54,974 nucleotides of DNA from Bernardetia sp. (GCF_020630935.1 NZ_JAHDIG010000028.1:1-54974), one strand, 5' to 3'; numbered from the stretch's first letter, positions 33,845-43,377 are shown. A program made the numbers and translations. Notes: generated by a model from the sequence alone, not told the origin.

Positions 33845-35536
33845 CTAATCTTTCAACATTTTTATAGTTCCTTGATAATTTTGTCCTTCTATATGAATGA
33901 TATACATTCCTTTTGGAACAGTAGGAAATTCAATTTCACTTTTACTAGAAGTTAAAACATCTTGTAAAATTATTTTTCCTTGAAGATTGTATATTGCAAG
34001 ATGTAGCTCTTGGTTGGTAGTAAAGAGGTTTTCGTCAATTTCTATTTTCAGACTACTCTTAACAGGATTTGGAAAAATACGAACCTGTGAGTTTTCATTT
34101 GTCAAACCTTCATTACTCAAAATAATATCATTAAGTCTTTTGAAAGTTGGAATACCATATCCGTATTCTGAATTAGCATCAAAATAACTATCTCCAGCAC
34201 GGCGAACAATCGTCATAATTTCTTGTGCTGTAAGGTCAGGATTTTGTTGCATAAAACCAGCAATCAAGCCAGCTACAAGAGGAGCTGCATACGAAGTTCC
34301 ACTTCCAGTAATCAGACGGTCTTGTTCGTTCCAAAGTACTGTTCCTGAACCCATTGCCATTACATCAGGTTTAATTCTTCCATCAGCAGTATTTCCACGA
34401 GAAGAAAAATTAGCAATTTCTCCGTTTACATCTACTGCGCCTACTGCCAATACTCCTTCTGCATCTGCAGGAAACGAAATTTTCCCCCAAGAATCATTCC
34501 CACTATTTCCAGCACTTGTAACCACTACAATTCCTTTTTCGCTTGCTATTTGTGCTGCTCTTGAAATAAGAGCTGTTTTTCCATCTAAATCTTCGTGAGT
34601 ATAATTATAAGATGGATTCTCAAAATCATAGTAACCTAGTGAAGATTGGATAATATCTACGCCCAAACTATCAGCTTTTTCTGCCCCTACAGCCCAAAAT
34701 GCTTCTTCAATAGGCTTCTCATAACTACTACTAGCATTTTCTGTTCTAAACAGATGATATGTTGCTTCTGGAGCAGTTCCTATGAGTTGTCCTTCAATTT
34801 TTGAGAGCATAGCAGAAAGTACTTTTGTTCCGTGAGAAGAGCCTTGATACACATTTTGCCCATTTCCTACAACATCATACACAAAAGAAATATCGGCATG
34901 AGTAAAGGCTGAAAGTGTATTCGCATTCGTAAAACCTCCATCCAAAACGGCAATATGAACTCCTTGTCCTAAATATCCTTGCTCATGCATTTTATCTGCT
35001 CCTAACATTTGTATTTGAGCTAAAGAATTTCCGTAGTTGAAGTTTTCTTCATTCTCTTCTATCTCTTTAAGGTCTGCTACATAAATTTCTTGGCAGTCTT
35101 CCTCATTTGGGTTCTCTATATCGCAAGTGGCAGAAATTCTAGTTATTTGGTTTGAGTTTTCGTTGTAAACTATTCTATCTATTTTTTCTACAAAAGAAAG
35201 GTTTGAAATTTCTGTAAAAGTAGCCTCGTCTGCTACTACAATGGCAGCATTAAACCACTTGATAGTATAAGGAACAACTGCTCCCAAATTTTTTAGTTCA
35301 GCAACATACTCTGCATTTACAGGCAAATCTTGCTCTGTTATTTCAATGCCTTGTTTTTCTCTTCTATCAACAGCTCTCTGTGTAAGAAATTCTAACGGAC
35401 GACTGGTAGAGAATGCAGTTCCGTTTTTATCTGTGAAGTACACCAAACGCTCCGAAGTTTGGGCAAGTGTTTTGGAGAAGAGTCCAGTACAGAAGAAAGT
35501 TATAATAACTGTAAAGAGTAATTGTTTTGATTTCAT
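33845..35536 (-). CDS. Subtilisin-like serine protease exported by type IX secretion
   Basis: A 563-residue S8 protease. Signal peptide residues 1-26 (LFSKTLAQ), propeptide to about 165, catalytic domain with Asp199 (VHIAVLDGGF), His235 (GSSHGTKVLSAM), the Asn loop SAGNSGN and Ser415 (GSGTSYAAPLVAG). The final 85 residues (VRIFPNPVKSSLKIEI, LAIYNLQGKIIL, GMYIIHIEGQNYQGTIKMLK) are a type A T9SS sorting domain, so the enzyme should be moved across the outer membrane and released or surface-bound. A Cys pair (C138, C148) lies near the propeptide end. Monocistronic. Confidence 0.94.
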   Translation of the reverse strand: MKSKQLLFTVIITFFCTGLFSKTLAQTSERLVYFTDKNGTAFSTSRPLEFLTQRAVDRREKQGIEITEQDLPVNAEYVAELKNLGAVVPYTIKWFNAAIVVADEATFTEISNLSFVEKIDRIVYNENSNQITRISATCDIENPNEEDCQEIYVADLKEIEENEENFNYGNSLAQIQMLGADKMHEQGYLGQGVHIAVLDGGFTNANTLSAFTHADISFVYDVVGNGQNVYQGSSHGTKVLSAMLSKIEGQLIGTAPEATYHLFRTENASSSYEKPIEEAFWAVGAEKADSLGVDIIQSSLGYYDFENPSYNYTHEDLDGKTALISRAAQIASEKGIVVVTSAGNSGNDSWGKISFPADAEGVLAVGAVDVNGEIANFSSRGNTADGRIKPDVMAMGSGTVLWNEQDRLITGSGTSYAAPLVAGLIAGFMQQNPDLTAQEIMTIVRRAGDSYFDANSEYGYGIPTFKRLNDIILSNEGLTNENSQVRIFPNPVKSSLKIEIDENLFTTNQELHLAIYNLQGKIILQDVLTSSKSEIEFPTVPKGMYIIHIEGQNYQGTIKMLKD

Positions 35537-35607
35537 TTGAGCATTAGTTTGATAATAATCTGATAATAAAATTCATTGTGTCTGACTAAAAGAGGATAGT
35601 TAAAACC

Positions 35608-36225
35608 TTATTTATTTTTATCCTTAAAAGATTTGTAAATTTCTTCTACTTCTTTTACACTGACTTTCGAAAATAAAGCAGCTTGCTCTACATCTAAGCC
35701 TCTAAGGTAACAATTTCCAACAGAAGATATTTTTTTCTGTTGTTCGTTGAGGTAATCCTTTGGTGGAGCTTTTTTTCTTCGTTTTCGTTTGGGATAAATT
35801 ATTTTGTTATGCTTAACAGCATCTTCTTTTGCAGCTTGTTCTCTCTTATATTTTTTCATTTGCTCTAAAGCTAAGCGAGCTTCTTTTGCAGCCTTTTCTC
35901 TAAGAATATCTGCTTCTCGTTGCCTACTTTCCTTATATGCTGAAATATAGTCTTGTTCTATTTTCTTTAATTCTTTATCTAATTTTTTTGTGTTTTCTAT
36001 ATTCTTTCTTCTGTCTTTTTTTCTGTCTTCAATATCTTTAAATATATTATTTTTTCTTGATAAAGAAGCCGAAATGGCTTTCATATTTTGAGTGCTAAAC
36101 CCACAAACTTCTCCTATGATTTCTTGAGGAATACCTTTAGCAATACACTTTTCAGCGATTTCTATACGTAATCTGTATTTTGCTTTCTCTATGGCTTCTT
36201 CAATAGTCTTATTTGTCTGTTCCAT
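35608..36225 (-). CDS. Coiled-coil protein with Rpn-tail-like helical ends
   Basis: A 205-residue cytosolic protein. The N-terminal EKCIAKGIPQEIIGEVCGFS (about 25-44) and the C-terminal CYLRGLDVEQAALFSKVSVKEVEEIY (about 172-197, not quoted in full elsewhere) both resemble the short helix-turn-helix tails of Rpn/PD-(D/E)XK-type transposase-like nucleases (A-x-LL-xxG-xx-EEIAxxTGLS). Between them is a 100-residue charged coiled coil ending in a basic patch KRKRRKKAPPK. No nuclease core is present. Possible roles include DNA or RNA binding; function unknown. A run of ATACAAAA repeats (36273-36303) lies just upstream. Confidence 0.5.
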   Translation of the reverse strand: MEQTNKTIEEAIEKAKYRLRIEIAEKCIAKGIPQEIIGEVCGFSTQNMKAISASLSRKNNIFKDIEDRKKDRRKNIENTKKLDKELKKIEQDYISAYKESRQREADILREKAAKEARLALEQMKKYKREQAAKEDAVKHNKIIYPKRKRRKKAPPKDYLNEQQKKISSVGNCYLRGLDVEQAALFSKVSVKEVEEIYKSFKDKNK

Positions 36226-36596
36226 TCTGATTACTAACCAATCTTTTTAGTACACCAATTTTTATTTTGATTAAAATACAAAAATACAAAAATACAAATC
36301 AAATTAGAGGAATGGAAATCATTGTAGAATAAAACATATTCTACTTCTTAAAAAAGTACCAATTTTTTTAGAGTACTGGACATGATATAAAAAGTTGTTG
36401 GTAAAACACTAACTAATGGTACTTTTCACCTGTTCTGTGACTCACAAAACAGCACATATCTGTTCATGTCCAGTACTCTACAATTTTTTATGTTGCTCCT
36501 AATTTTATAACTAGACGCTTTTAATCGTAGAAGTGCTGCTTTTTTTTTTAAAATAACAGAATAAAGTAATGAAAAACTCTTCGAATGAATAGCTTC
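36226..36596. other. 371-bp intergenic stretch with MITE copy A
   Basis: Holds three near-tandem copies of ATACAAAA (36273-36303), which also create CAAAAATA boxes usable as minus-strand -7 elements, and the MITE at 36369-36480. The rest is AT-rich with no coding frame. Confidence 0.6.
36369..36480. mobile_element. MITE-like element, copy A (112 bp)
   Basis: Terminal inverted repeats TAGAGTACTGGACATGA (left) and its near-exact complement at the right, flanked by a perfect 9-bp duplication CAATTTTTT (36360-36368 and 36481-36489). Its reverse complement aligns over the full length with copy B at 10654-10776, apart from an 11-base gap in the RAYT-type hairpin. The inner stem CTGTTTTGTGA-G-TCACAGAACAG (minus-strand sense) shows a paired A-T to G-C change relative to copy B. 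Confidence 0.85.
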
Positions 36597-37997
36597 TTAG
36601 TTTTCTAACTGTTCAATAATTTTATAGATAGCTTTTTGAGTGTTGAGGTCTGTAAAAAACTCCAAGATATAATTTTTCTTTTCTGGGGCTATCAAGATAG
36701 CATTTTCAAGAGCCATTACGGCAGCTTTATATTTTCCTCCCCCCATCAGATAGGCTACATAACGATAGAGAAGTTCAGCTGATTCGGGAATGATTTCTAA
36801 GGCTTCTTCTGTAATGGCAATAGCTTTATCGTACCACCCTTCTTTGTAATATACATGCGACCACGAGAGCCACACATCTACATTCTCGCTCAAAATCCTT
36901 GATGCATTGTCGTAGGCTTCCATACACGAAATCATATTGCCAAGTTGGTACTCACAACGAGCTTTTCCAAACCACGCATGACCAATATTTTTATTGTTTT
37001 TGAGAGATTTTTGATAAAAATGAACGGCTTCTTTCCAACGCTCTTGCTCCTCCATACATTCTCCTACACCAAAGGCTGCCATTTCATATTCTTGGTCAAA
37101 CTCTAGTGCTTTTCTATAAAAGTTGAGAGCTTCTGCAAAGCGTTCTAATTTCTGATAGGCTGCCCCAATGTGTGTGAAGAGTTCGGCTGTGGGTTGTTCT
37201 AGTTTTGAAGTAGTTAAAAAACAGTTTAGAGCTTCCTCATATTGTCCTAAATTCATGTGGCAGTTGCCTTTATTGAAAAAGGCAGACGAAAAACCATCTT
37301 CAATAATAGAAGCATAATCAAAAGAAGTAATGGCGTCTCTATAAAGTGATAAGCGCATCTGAATAAGCCCTAAATTGTACCACGCTTCTACAGAATAAGG
37401 GTCATTATCTATAAACTGTTTATAAAAACTTATGCTACCCTCCAAATTATCCAACTCATCATAACAAAAGGCAAGCTCATATAAGGCTTCTTTGTGTCCT
37501 TTGTTTGCTATTAGTGTTTCTTTGTAGTATTGAATAGCTGTTTTGAGGTCGTTTTTTGCTTGATAGCAGCTTCCAATCTGATATAAGATTTCATCTTTTT
37601 CTTTACTATCTGTAAGAGGTAACACTTTTTTATAAATATCGGCAGCCTCATCAAACTTAAAACACTCTTGAAGAATCCATGCTTTAGTTACTTGTACTTC
37701 AATTTCGAAAGGTTGTAGAGCTTCAGCTTCTTCGATAGTATGCTGTGCTTTATCAAAATCATTGTTTACAATATGCGCCCTTGCCTCTTCAACAATAAAA
37801 TTTACTGAAAAAGGATGTTGAGAACGTGCAATCTGACAAACTGAAAAGACTTTATCTAAGTCTGCTGTTTTGCGATAATGTTCCAAAAGAAATTCATACG
37901 TATCAATCTCAAAGAAAAAACTTTCTCCTGCTTGTATTAAGCGTTCAAATTCGGCTATCGAAACACTAGGTTCTTCTCTTCTTGAATTACTTATCAT
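36597..37997 (-). CDS. Tetratricopeptide-repeat protein
   Basis: A 466-residue cytosolic protein made almost wholly of TPR units (about twelve, from about residue 40 to 450). Clear examples are YQIGSCYQAKNDLKTAIQYY, WYNLGLIQMRLSLYRDAITS, FFNKGNCHMNLGQYEEALNC and HIGAAYQKLERFAEALNFY. TPRs make a protein-binding superhelix, so a scaffold role is expected; the partner is unknown. No signal peptide. It precedes the LolD-like gene in coordinates but is transcribed after it on the minus strand, with a 120-base gap. Confidence 0.9.
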   Translation of the reverse strand: MISNSRREEPSVSIAEFERLIQAGESFFFEIDTYEFLLEHYRKTADLDKVFSVCQIARSQHPFSVNFIVEEARAHIVNNDFDKAQHTIEEAEALQPFEIEVQVTKAWILQECFKFDEAADIYKKVLPLTDSKEKDEILYQIGSCYQAKNDLKTAIQYYKETLIANKGHKEALYELAFCYDELDNLEGSISFYKQFIDNDPYSVEAWYNLGLIQMRLSLYRDAITSFDYASIIEDGFSSAFFNKGNCHMNLGQYEEALNCFLTTSKLEQPTAELFTHIGAAYQKLERFAEALNFYRKALEFDQEYEMAAFGVGECMEEQERWKEAVHFYQKSLKNNKNIGHAWFGKARCEYQLGNMISCMEAYDNASRILSENVDVWLSWSHVYYKEGWYDKAIAITEEALEIIPESAELLYRYVAYLMGGGKYKAAVMALENAILIAPEKKNYILEFFTDLNTQKAIYKIIEQLEN

Positions 37998-38117
37998 CTT
38001 TTATCAGTTACTAAATTAGAATTATGAAAGGATTAGGGCTAAAGCTAACTACAAATTAATGAAAAAAAAGGTAAAAAAAAACTCTCAAATCAAACAATAA
38101 ATTTTCTATTTATACAA

Positions 38118-38771
38118 TTACGCAACAACCAAACCTTTTTTCAGAACAATTTCTCGGTCTGCCATTTTTGCTAGTTCTGGGTTGTGTGTAACGATAACAA
38201 AAGTTTGACTAAATTCTTCTCGTAGTGTAAAGAACAGGTTGTGAAGCTCTTCTGCATTTTTACTGTCTAGGTTTCCACTTGGTTCATCTGCAAAAACGAG
38301 AGCTGGAGAGTTGATTAATGCTCTTGCTACTGCCACACGCTGCTGTTCCCCTCCCGAAAGTTCAGAGGGTTTGTGGTCTTTTCTGTCAGCTATTCCAAAA
38401 CGTTCTAAAAGTTCAATTGCTCTTTTTTCAGCATCTTTAACAGATTTTTTTCCAATAAAAGCAGGCATACAGACATTTTCTAAGGCTGAAAACTCAGGCA
38501 AAAGGTTATGAAATTGAAAAATAAATCCAATTTGTTCGTTGCGAAAGTGAGCTAGTTTATTGGATTTTAGTTTTTGAACTTCTACTCCATTTATTATTAT
38601 TTCTCCTTTATCTGGAGAGTCTAATGTTCCCAAAATATGTAATAATGTAGATTTGCCTGCACCCGAAGAGCCAGTGATGGCTACCACTTCTTTTTTTGCA
38701 ATCGATACATCAATTCCTTGCAAAACTTCCAATGAACCGTATTTTTTGACTATATTTTTTGCAATGAGCAT
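38118..38771 (-). CDS. ABC transporter ATP-binding protein, LolD/MacB type
   Basis: A 217-residue ATPase. Walker A is GSSGAGKST (34-42), the signature [16 protein letters not shown], Walker [13 protein letters not shown] and the switch His in [10 protein letters not shown]. The LolD/MacB subgroup is indicated by the Q-loop region [24 protein letters not shown] and [10 protein letters not shown]. Such ATPases energise lipoprotein release (with LolC/E) or export (with MacB); no permease gene lies next to it, so the partner must be elsewhere. A -7 box lies 31 bases upstream. Confidence 0.9.
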   Translation of the reverse strand: MLIAKNIVKKYGSLEVLQGIDVSIAKKEVVAITGSSGAGKSTLLHILGTLDSPDKGEIIINGVEVQKLKSNKLAHFRNEQIGFIFQFHNLLPEFSALENVCMPAFIGKKSVKDAEKRAIELLERFGIADRKDHKPSELSGGEQQRVAVARALINSPALVFADEPSGNLDSKNAEELHNLFFTLREEFSQTFVIVTHNPELAKMADREIVLKKGLVVA

Positions 38772-38802
38772 TATATTTTTGTTTTCTAGTGTATTGGTTG
38801 GA

Positions 38803-38810
38803 CAAAGATA
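38803..38810 (-). promoter_or_regulatory. Probable -7 box (TATCTTTG) for the LolD-like gene
   Basis: Perfect TAnnTTTG on the minus strand, about 31 bases upstream of the start codon; the -33 element is unclear. Confidence 0.45.
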
Positions 38811-39011
38811 CGACTTTAAAATTTTGTGTTATTATAAAAATATTAAGGATAATATTTTATTGTGTAGATTTGTTTTCCTTTGTCCTATAAAGAATGAGTA
38901 TAGGTTTTTATTGAAGTTAATTCAAAAATATTTATGCTCCTTTTAAACAGTGTATGAAATAACGAAATTTATTGGTTTGGACTATTCCTAGCTTGGAAAG
39001 AGCTTTTTATA

Positions 39012-39121
39012 TCGGTCTGACCTTAATTAAGTGAGTTCAGTCTCGTTAGAGCAGACCAAGAACTATGTCTAATCTATTTTAAACAAATAAAAAACTTATT
39101 GTTAATCCCAAGGTCACGTTA
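39012..39121. repeat. Structured repeat, second extended copy
   Basis: The core 39012-39057 reads TCGGTCTGACC...TCAGTCTCGTTAGAGCAGACC and matches 6158-6217, with the second hairpin shortened. At the same distance downstream as in the 6-kb copy it carries TTAATCCC-AAGGTCACGTTA (39102-39121; 18 of 20 bases shared with 6263-6282). This shows the repeat unit is larger than the palindromic core. Confidence 0.65.
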
Positions 39122-39187
39122 TTCAGTTTGTAAACTCAATGTTATTGGAAAACAGGCATTCTTAAACGACTTCAAAGTATAAATATT

Positions 39188-40192
39188 ATGAAAAAAAACA
39201 ACTCTTTAGAAATTAAAAAAATAGCTGTTTTTATGCCTAAAAAACCTTTTTTTGGGGCAATGTTGGTTCAATTTCCCTTTTTTCTATTATTAAGAGAAAT
39301 ATATCCGTCTGCAAAGGTGAAAATTTGGTCGCCAGTAACATCCAATCACTTATTTTTGAAAAATAATTTGGCTGATGAGATGGAACTCTATGATAAGTCA
39401 AGGTCATATATCAAAACAGTGAAGAGTTTGCGTTCTTTTTCTCCAGATTTACTCATCAACTTACGACACCAGTCTGAAATTACGCATTTGCTTGCATCTC
39501 TTAGTGGAGCAAAATTTAGAATAGGAATTATTGCTAGTAAATGGCAAAAATCAGCCTATCAATATTCCATTTTTAATGATACTTCTTGTTACCGTGGACT
39601 TCTTTATTTGAGATTGTTAGAGCAGTATTTGGAAAGACAGAATATTTATAAATCAGAAGATAAAAAGTTTGAAAAATTTAAGCAATTAGATAATAGCTTA
39701 ACGTCTAAGGTTCAACTTAACGAATCAGAAAATCAAATTTGCTTTCTTATTGGAGGTGGAGAGGGAGAACATAAACGCTGGGGTGTTCATAATTTTGTAG
39801 AGTTAGCAAAATTAACACTCAAAGAAAAACCCTCCACCAACTTTGTTTTCTTGATTGGTTCAGTAGAAGAAGAAGATGTACCCATCATAGAAAAAGAACT
39901 CTTGCCACATCAGTACCAAATTTTTAAGAATGCAAGTATTCCAGAGATTGTTTCAGCTATCAAACAATGCAAAGTTACGGTAGCCAATGATTGTGGACCT
40001 TCTCATGCTGCTCAAATGTTAGAAGGAAACTACATTAGTCTTTGGGGGTGGGAAAATCAACATCCTTACCAGCGCATTGGAGAATGGTTCTTATCAAGAG
40101 AAAATTCCTCAACGATTGTGGCACATTACCAGAAAAGTATCAAAACTATTTCTCCTAAAAGAGTATTTTCTTATCTAAAAAATAACTTATAA
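39188..40192 (+). CDS. Glycosyltransferase family 9 (heptosyltransferase-like)
   Basis: A 334-residue GT-B enzyme of the ADP-heptose:LPS heptosyltransferase family. The N-terminal half has PKKPFFGAMLVQFPFFLLL and DLLINLRHQSEITHLLASLSG. The C-terminal nucleotide-sugar half has CFLIGGGEGEHKRWGVHNFV, FVFLIGSVEEED and the hallmark VANDCGPSHAAQMLEGNYISLWG. It likely adds a sugar to the lipopolysaccharide core. In many relatives the second motif reads D-S-G-x-x-H; here it is D-C-G-P-S-H. Single gene, convergent with the next one. Confidence 0.88.
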   Translation: MKKNNSLEIKKIAVFMPKKPFFGAMLVQFPFFLLLREIYPSAKVKIWSPVTSNHLFLKNNLADEMELYDKSRSYIKTVKSLRSFSPDLLINLRHQSEITHLLASLSGAKFRIGIIASKWQKSAYQYSIFNDTSCYRGLLYLRLLEQYLERQNIYKSEDKKFEKFKQLDNSLTSKVQLNESENQICFLIGGGEGEHKRWGVHNFVELAKLTLKEKPSTNFVFLIGSVEEEDVPIIEKELLPHQYQIFKNASIPEIVSAIKQCKVTVANDCGPSHAAQMLEGNYISLWGWENQHPYQRIGEWFLSRENSSTIVAHYQKSIKTISPKRVFSYLKNNL

Positions 40193-40218
40193 ACATTCTC
40201 AATAAAGATATGGGTTAC

Positions 40219-40635
40219 TTATGCTCCTAATTTTTCTCTTAGAGTTTCTACAAGTCCGTCCCAAAGCTCTTCCAATACTTCTTCATCGTTCATTTCTGAA
40301 TAATCTGTGATGAGTAGATAAGTAGTATCTGTAAGTTCACTGTAATTCAGTTTTAACTCTAAAAAATTATTGTCTGCTCGCTTTCCTCTTTTTCTTGTTT
40401 TGGCTTCTTCTATACTATCTATAAACTTGTAACGAATCAGAGAATTGTTTCTTTGTGATACGATTTTGGCAAAATGTTGCTCATTGTCCCAGTGAATATT
40501 TAAAAACTTGTTTTCCAAAACTTCTACTTTATCTGCAAACCATTCTTCCAGTCCTTGTGGAGTAGCAATATAGGGATAAATCATTTTGACAGACGCTCTT
40601 ATTTCGTATTCAGCATTGTATTCAAATTTACTCAT
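40219..40635 (-). CDS. START-like (AHSA1/SRPBCC) domain protein
   Basis: A 138-residue cytosolic protein matching the Bacteroidota START-like domain: YEIRASVKMIYPYIATPQGLEEWFADKVEV at the start (quoted in part), then HWDNEQHFAKIVSQ, LELKLNYSELTDTTYLLITDY and the C-terminal helix EELWDGLVETLREKL. This AHSA1-type pattern (P-x-LY-x-Y-x-T-P-x-GLxxWFAD) is found as a small standalone protein throughout the phylum. Function unknown. Confidence 0.8.
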   Translation of the reverse strand: MSKFEYNAEYEIRASVKMIYPYIATPQGLEEWFADKVEVLENKFLNIHWDNEQHFAKIVSQRNNSLIRYKFIDSIEEAKTRKRGKRADNNFLELKLNYSELTDTTYLLITDYSEMNDEEVLEELWDGLVETLREKLGA

Positions 40636-41118
40636 TTGTTGTTGTGTTTTATAGCTTGAAAATTTATGGCTAATAATTGCCTAATATAACAGATTTATTT
40701 TATATCAAGCATAAGTGTATGGCTTGAGAGCTTATTTCTATCATCAGAAATAAAAGTTATTTTGGCTTTTTATAAATACGGCTGTTAGTAATTTACCAAA
40801 AATTGAATGCTGTCTATTTCTTTATAGTGCCAATTTTGTAAGTCCAATACTATGGAAAAATAAACGTTACTGAAAATAAGATTTAATAAAGTTTATCACG
40901 ATTATTTACGTAGGTCAGGCTTCCATTCTGAGAACAAAGATTAAAAAGGCTTTATTTTAGTCAAAAACTTAGTTTTTGATTTTACAGACCAACCTAAGAG
41001 ACTGGTGTACAAAATTAACCGTTATAACGTCTAATGTGTACTCATATTTTGTAAGAATTGATATGATTACTTTAGACAATAAATAGTATATTTGAATGAA
41101 AATAGGGCAATTTATTTC
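40636..41118. other. 483-bp divergent intergenic stretch
   Basis: Contains a TCAAGC...GCTTGA hairpin (about 40708-40731) and TTATTTCT/AGAAATAA (about 40733-40754). The stretch 40910-41010 has a degraded GGTCAG-like motif and AAAACTTAGTTTTTGATTTT. The -7 box for the 7TMR-DISM gene lies at 41087-41094. No gene is seen. Confidence 0.45.
41087..41094 (+). promoter_or_regulatory. Probable -7 box (TATATTTG) that sets the start of the next gene
   Basis: A perfect TAnnTTTG overlaps the TTG at 41092 that could have been read as a start codon. It therefore favours the ATG at 41119 as the real start, with a leader of roughly 20 bases. Confidence 0.5.
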
Positions 41119-43377
41119 ATGAAAAAAAGTGTAATCAGTTTTTTAAATTTTCTTTACTTACCTATCATTATAATAATGATGGTTTTGTGTTGTATCCCTA
41201 TTTCAATATTTGCCCAAGAGAAAAGAGAAGTAACCAAGCAAAATAACAGAGACACACTGATTCTTGAAAAGCACAAAACTACCTACCATTTTGATGCAGC
41301 TATATATTATGCTACTACTGATTTAGCAACTACATTTAATGATTTTATTAGCCAAGAAAATAATTTTTCTCCTTTTATAGTAGAAGGAAATAAGGTGTTT
41401 TTGCCCTCCGACCAAGCAAGTTGGTTTCAGATTCCTGTCAGAAGTGAATACGATGAAATAAGTGATTGGTTTTTACAGGTAAGTAATGGCTATCAGATGC
41501 AACTTTACATACCTCAATTAGATGGTTCATACAGAGAAAAGCGATTTGGAATCTTTTACAAAGATTCTCTCCAAAGTTCTGTTCCCAATTATTATTCTAC
41601 TACATTTTCCTTGAAAAAAGGAACAAGTATGCTTTATATGCGTGTTGTGCCATCTGAACGTGCAAAAAAACAAGGAGGGTACAAACAAACATTTGTTCTT
41701 TTTAGAAAAGATGCTGCACACAATCATTTTGCCATCAACTTGGCAACAAATAGTATTATTTATACTATTATTTTGGCGATGTGTCTTTATAATCTGATTT
41801 TGTTTTTTCTGATAAAAGATAAATCTTATCTGTATTATTGTATTTCCATTTTCTGTATGGGAATCTATTTCTATACAGTGCCTACGCTTAAATCAGTTGC
41901 TTTTTGGGGTAAGCTGACTCAAGATTCTGAATTTAATGCTGTAGTAAATTATATCTCACTCTTTTTGACAGTCATTTTTTGGATAAAATTTACGCAGAGC
42001 TATTTTGGAATGCGAACTAATTTTCCAAAATGGAACAGGTATTTTACAATTACTATTTTTATTAATATCATATTGGCGACTCTTTATATTTTCCTTATTG
42101 GAGATATAAGTAATATATTTGTCATAATACTTCATCTTATCACAACTATTTCTCTTATGACGTTTTCTGTAGTGGTATTTTATAGAAAAGAGCTATTAGG
42201 GAAACAGTTTTTTATGGCAAATGCAATTTTATTTGTATTTGCTATCATCTACATGGGAGATGTGCTTCATATTATTCCATCTAATTGGTTTACTGATTCT
42301 GCCCTAGAGATAGGCATTATGATACAAATTGTATTGTTTTCATTGGCTTTGGCTTCACGTATTAATTTATTAAGACAACAAGTATCCGAACAAACCATAG
42401 ATAAGGAACGCTTAGAGCGTATAAAAGCCGAAGAAATCAAGTACGTAATAGAAAAGAAAAATCAAGAGCTAGAAGAAAAAGTGAAGCAAAGAACAGCCGA
42501 AATTTCAGAGAAAAATACAGAACTAGAACAAGTAGTTGAGGAACTAGACACTACCAATGAAACACTTCGCTATACCATAAACCGAGTGGAGGAGCAAAAT
42601 ACACAAATTACATCTAGCATTGCGTATGCACAACGCATTCAAGAAGCTATTTTGCCACGTCAAGAGGAAATTAAGAAATTCTTTCCCAATAGTTTTATCA
42701 TTTTTTCTCCATTACATGTTGTCTCTGGAGATTTTTATTGGTTTTTAGAATTGGGAGAGAAAAAGTTTTTAGGAGCTTTTGACTGTACTGGACACGGTGT
42801 TCCAGGAGCTTTTATGGCTCTTATTGCCAATGAATTACTCAATGAAATCATACTTTATAAGAAAATAACTTCGCCAGAGAAGATACTTTCCCAACTTCAC
42901 AAATCTATTCAGTATTCACTCAAACAGAGCGAAACCAAAAGTGAAGATAGTATTGATGGAACACTATTGTGTGTGGAGACAGATAAAGAAAATGGGTGTA
43001 GAGTGGAGATAGCCAGTGCAAGAAATTCTGTATATATTTTTGATACAAAAGGAGCTAGAGAGATAAAAGGAGATAGAATGAGTATAGGAGGAGATTTTCA
43101 GAAAGAAAATGTTTCTTTTTCATTGTATTCTATACAAATTGAAGAACAAACTGATTTGTATATGCTCTCTGATGGACTTCAAGACCAGTTTGGAGAAAAA
43201 ACTAATAAAAAATTTATGAAAAAACGAGTGCGAGAATTGCTTAACGAAGTTACCACGTACGATAGCTCCTTACAAAAACGTACCATAGAATCTACTCTTG
43301 AAAACTGGAAGGGCATTAAGGAACAGACCGATGATATTCTTGTGATGGGACTGCGTTTGAAAGGTAATAATGATTAG
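41119..43377 (+). CDS. 7TMR-DISM sensor with SpoIIE-type PP2C phosphatase
   Basis: A protein of about 752 residues from the ATG at 41119. Signal peptide (IIIIMMVLCCIPISIFAQ), a periplasmic 7TMR-DISMED2-like beta domain (about 40-200; WFQIPVRSEYDEISDWFLQV quoted in part), seven membrane helices (about 205-420), a coiled coil (EEKVKQRTAEISEKNTELEQ) and a cytoplasmic SpoIIE/PP2C phosphatase: SGDFYWFLELGEK, GAFDCTGHGVPGAFMALIAN, LYMLSDGLQDQFG and QTDDILVMGLRL give the metal-binding Asp set. It should convert an external signal into Ser/Thr dephosphorylation. It overlaps the convergent rsmA gene by 4 bases. Confidence 0.92.
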   Translation: MKKSVISFLNFLYLPIIIIMMVLCCIPISIFAQEKREVTKQNNRDTLILEKHKTTYHFDAAIYYATTDLATTFNDFISQENNFSPFIVEGNKVFLPSDQASWFQIPVRSEYDEISDWFLQVSNGYQMQLYIPQLDGSYREKRFGIFYKDSLQSSVPNYYSTTFSLKKGTSMLYMRVVPSERAKKQGGYKQTFVLFRKDAAHNHFAINLATNSIIYTIILAMCLYNLILFFLIKDKSYLYYCISIFCMGIYFYTVPTLKSVAFWGKLTQDSEFNAVVNYISLFLTVIFWIKFTQSYFGMRTNFPKWNRYFTITIFINIILATLYIFLIGDISNIFVIILHLITTISLMTFSVVVFYRKELLGKQFFMANAILFVFAIIYMGDVLHIIPSNWFTDSALEIGIMIQIVLFSLALASRINLLRQQVSEQTIDKERLERIKAEEIKYVIEKKNQELEEKVKQRTAEISEKNTELEQVVEELDTTNETLRYTINRVEEQNTQITSSIAYAQRIQEAILPRQEEIKKFFPNSFIIFSPLHVVSGDFYWFLELGEKKFLGAFDCTGHGVPGAFMALIANELLNEIILYKKITSPEKILSQLHKSIQYSLKQSETKSEDSIDGTLLCVETDKENGCRVEIASARNSVYIFDTKGAREIKGDRMSIGGDFQKENVSFSLYSIQIEEQTDLYMLSDGLQDQFGEKTNKKFMKKRVRELLNEVTTYDSSLQKRTIESTLENWKGIKEQTDDILVMGLRLKGNND

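Larger units (their letters stand above)
38772..39187. other. 416-bp divergent intergenic stretch
   Basis: Contains the LolD-like gene's -7 box and a second extended copy of the structured repeat: a degraded left arm near 38958-38970, core 39012-39057 and right arm 39102-39121. No coding frame is convincing. Confidence 0.6.

Noticed and set aside
36273-36303. ATACAAAA repeats as a CRISPR or iteron array
   Set aside because: Only three short imperfect AT-rich units; more likely a slipped microsatellite that happens to contain promoter-like boxes.
40861-41010. A further bipartite-repeat copy (GGTCAGGCTTCC...)
   Set aside because: Only the first six or so bases match and the paired half cannot be found; treated as chance or too degraded.
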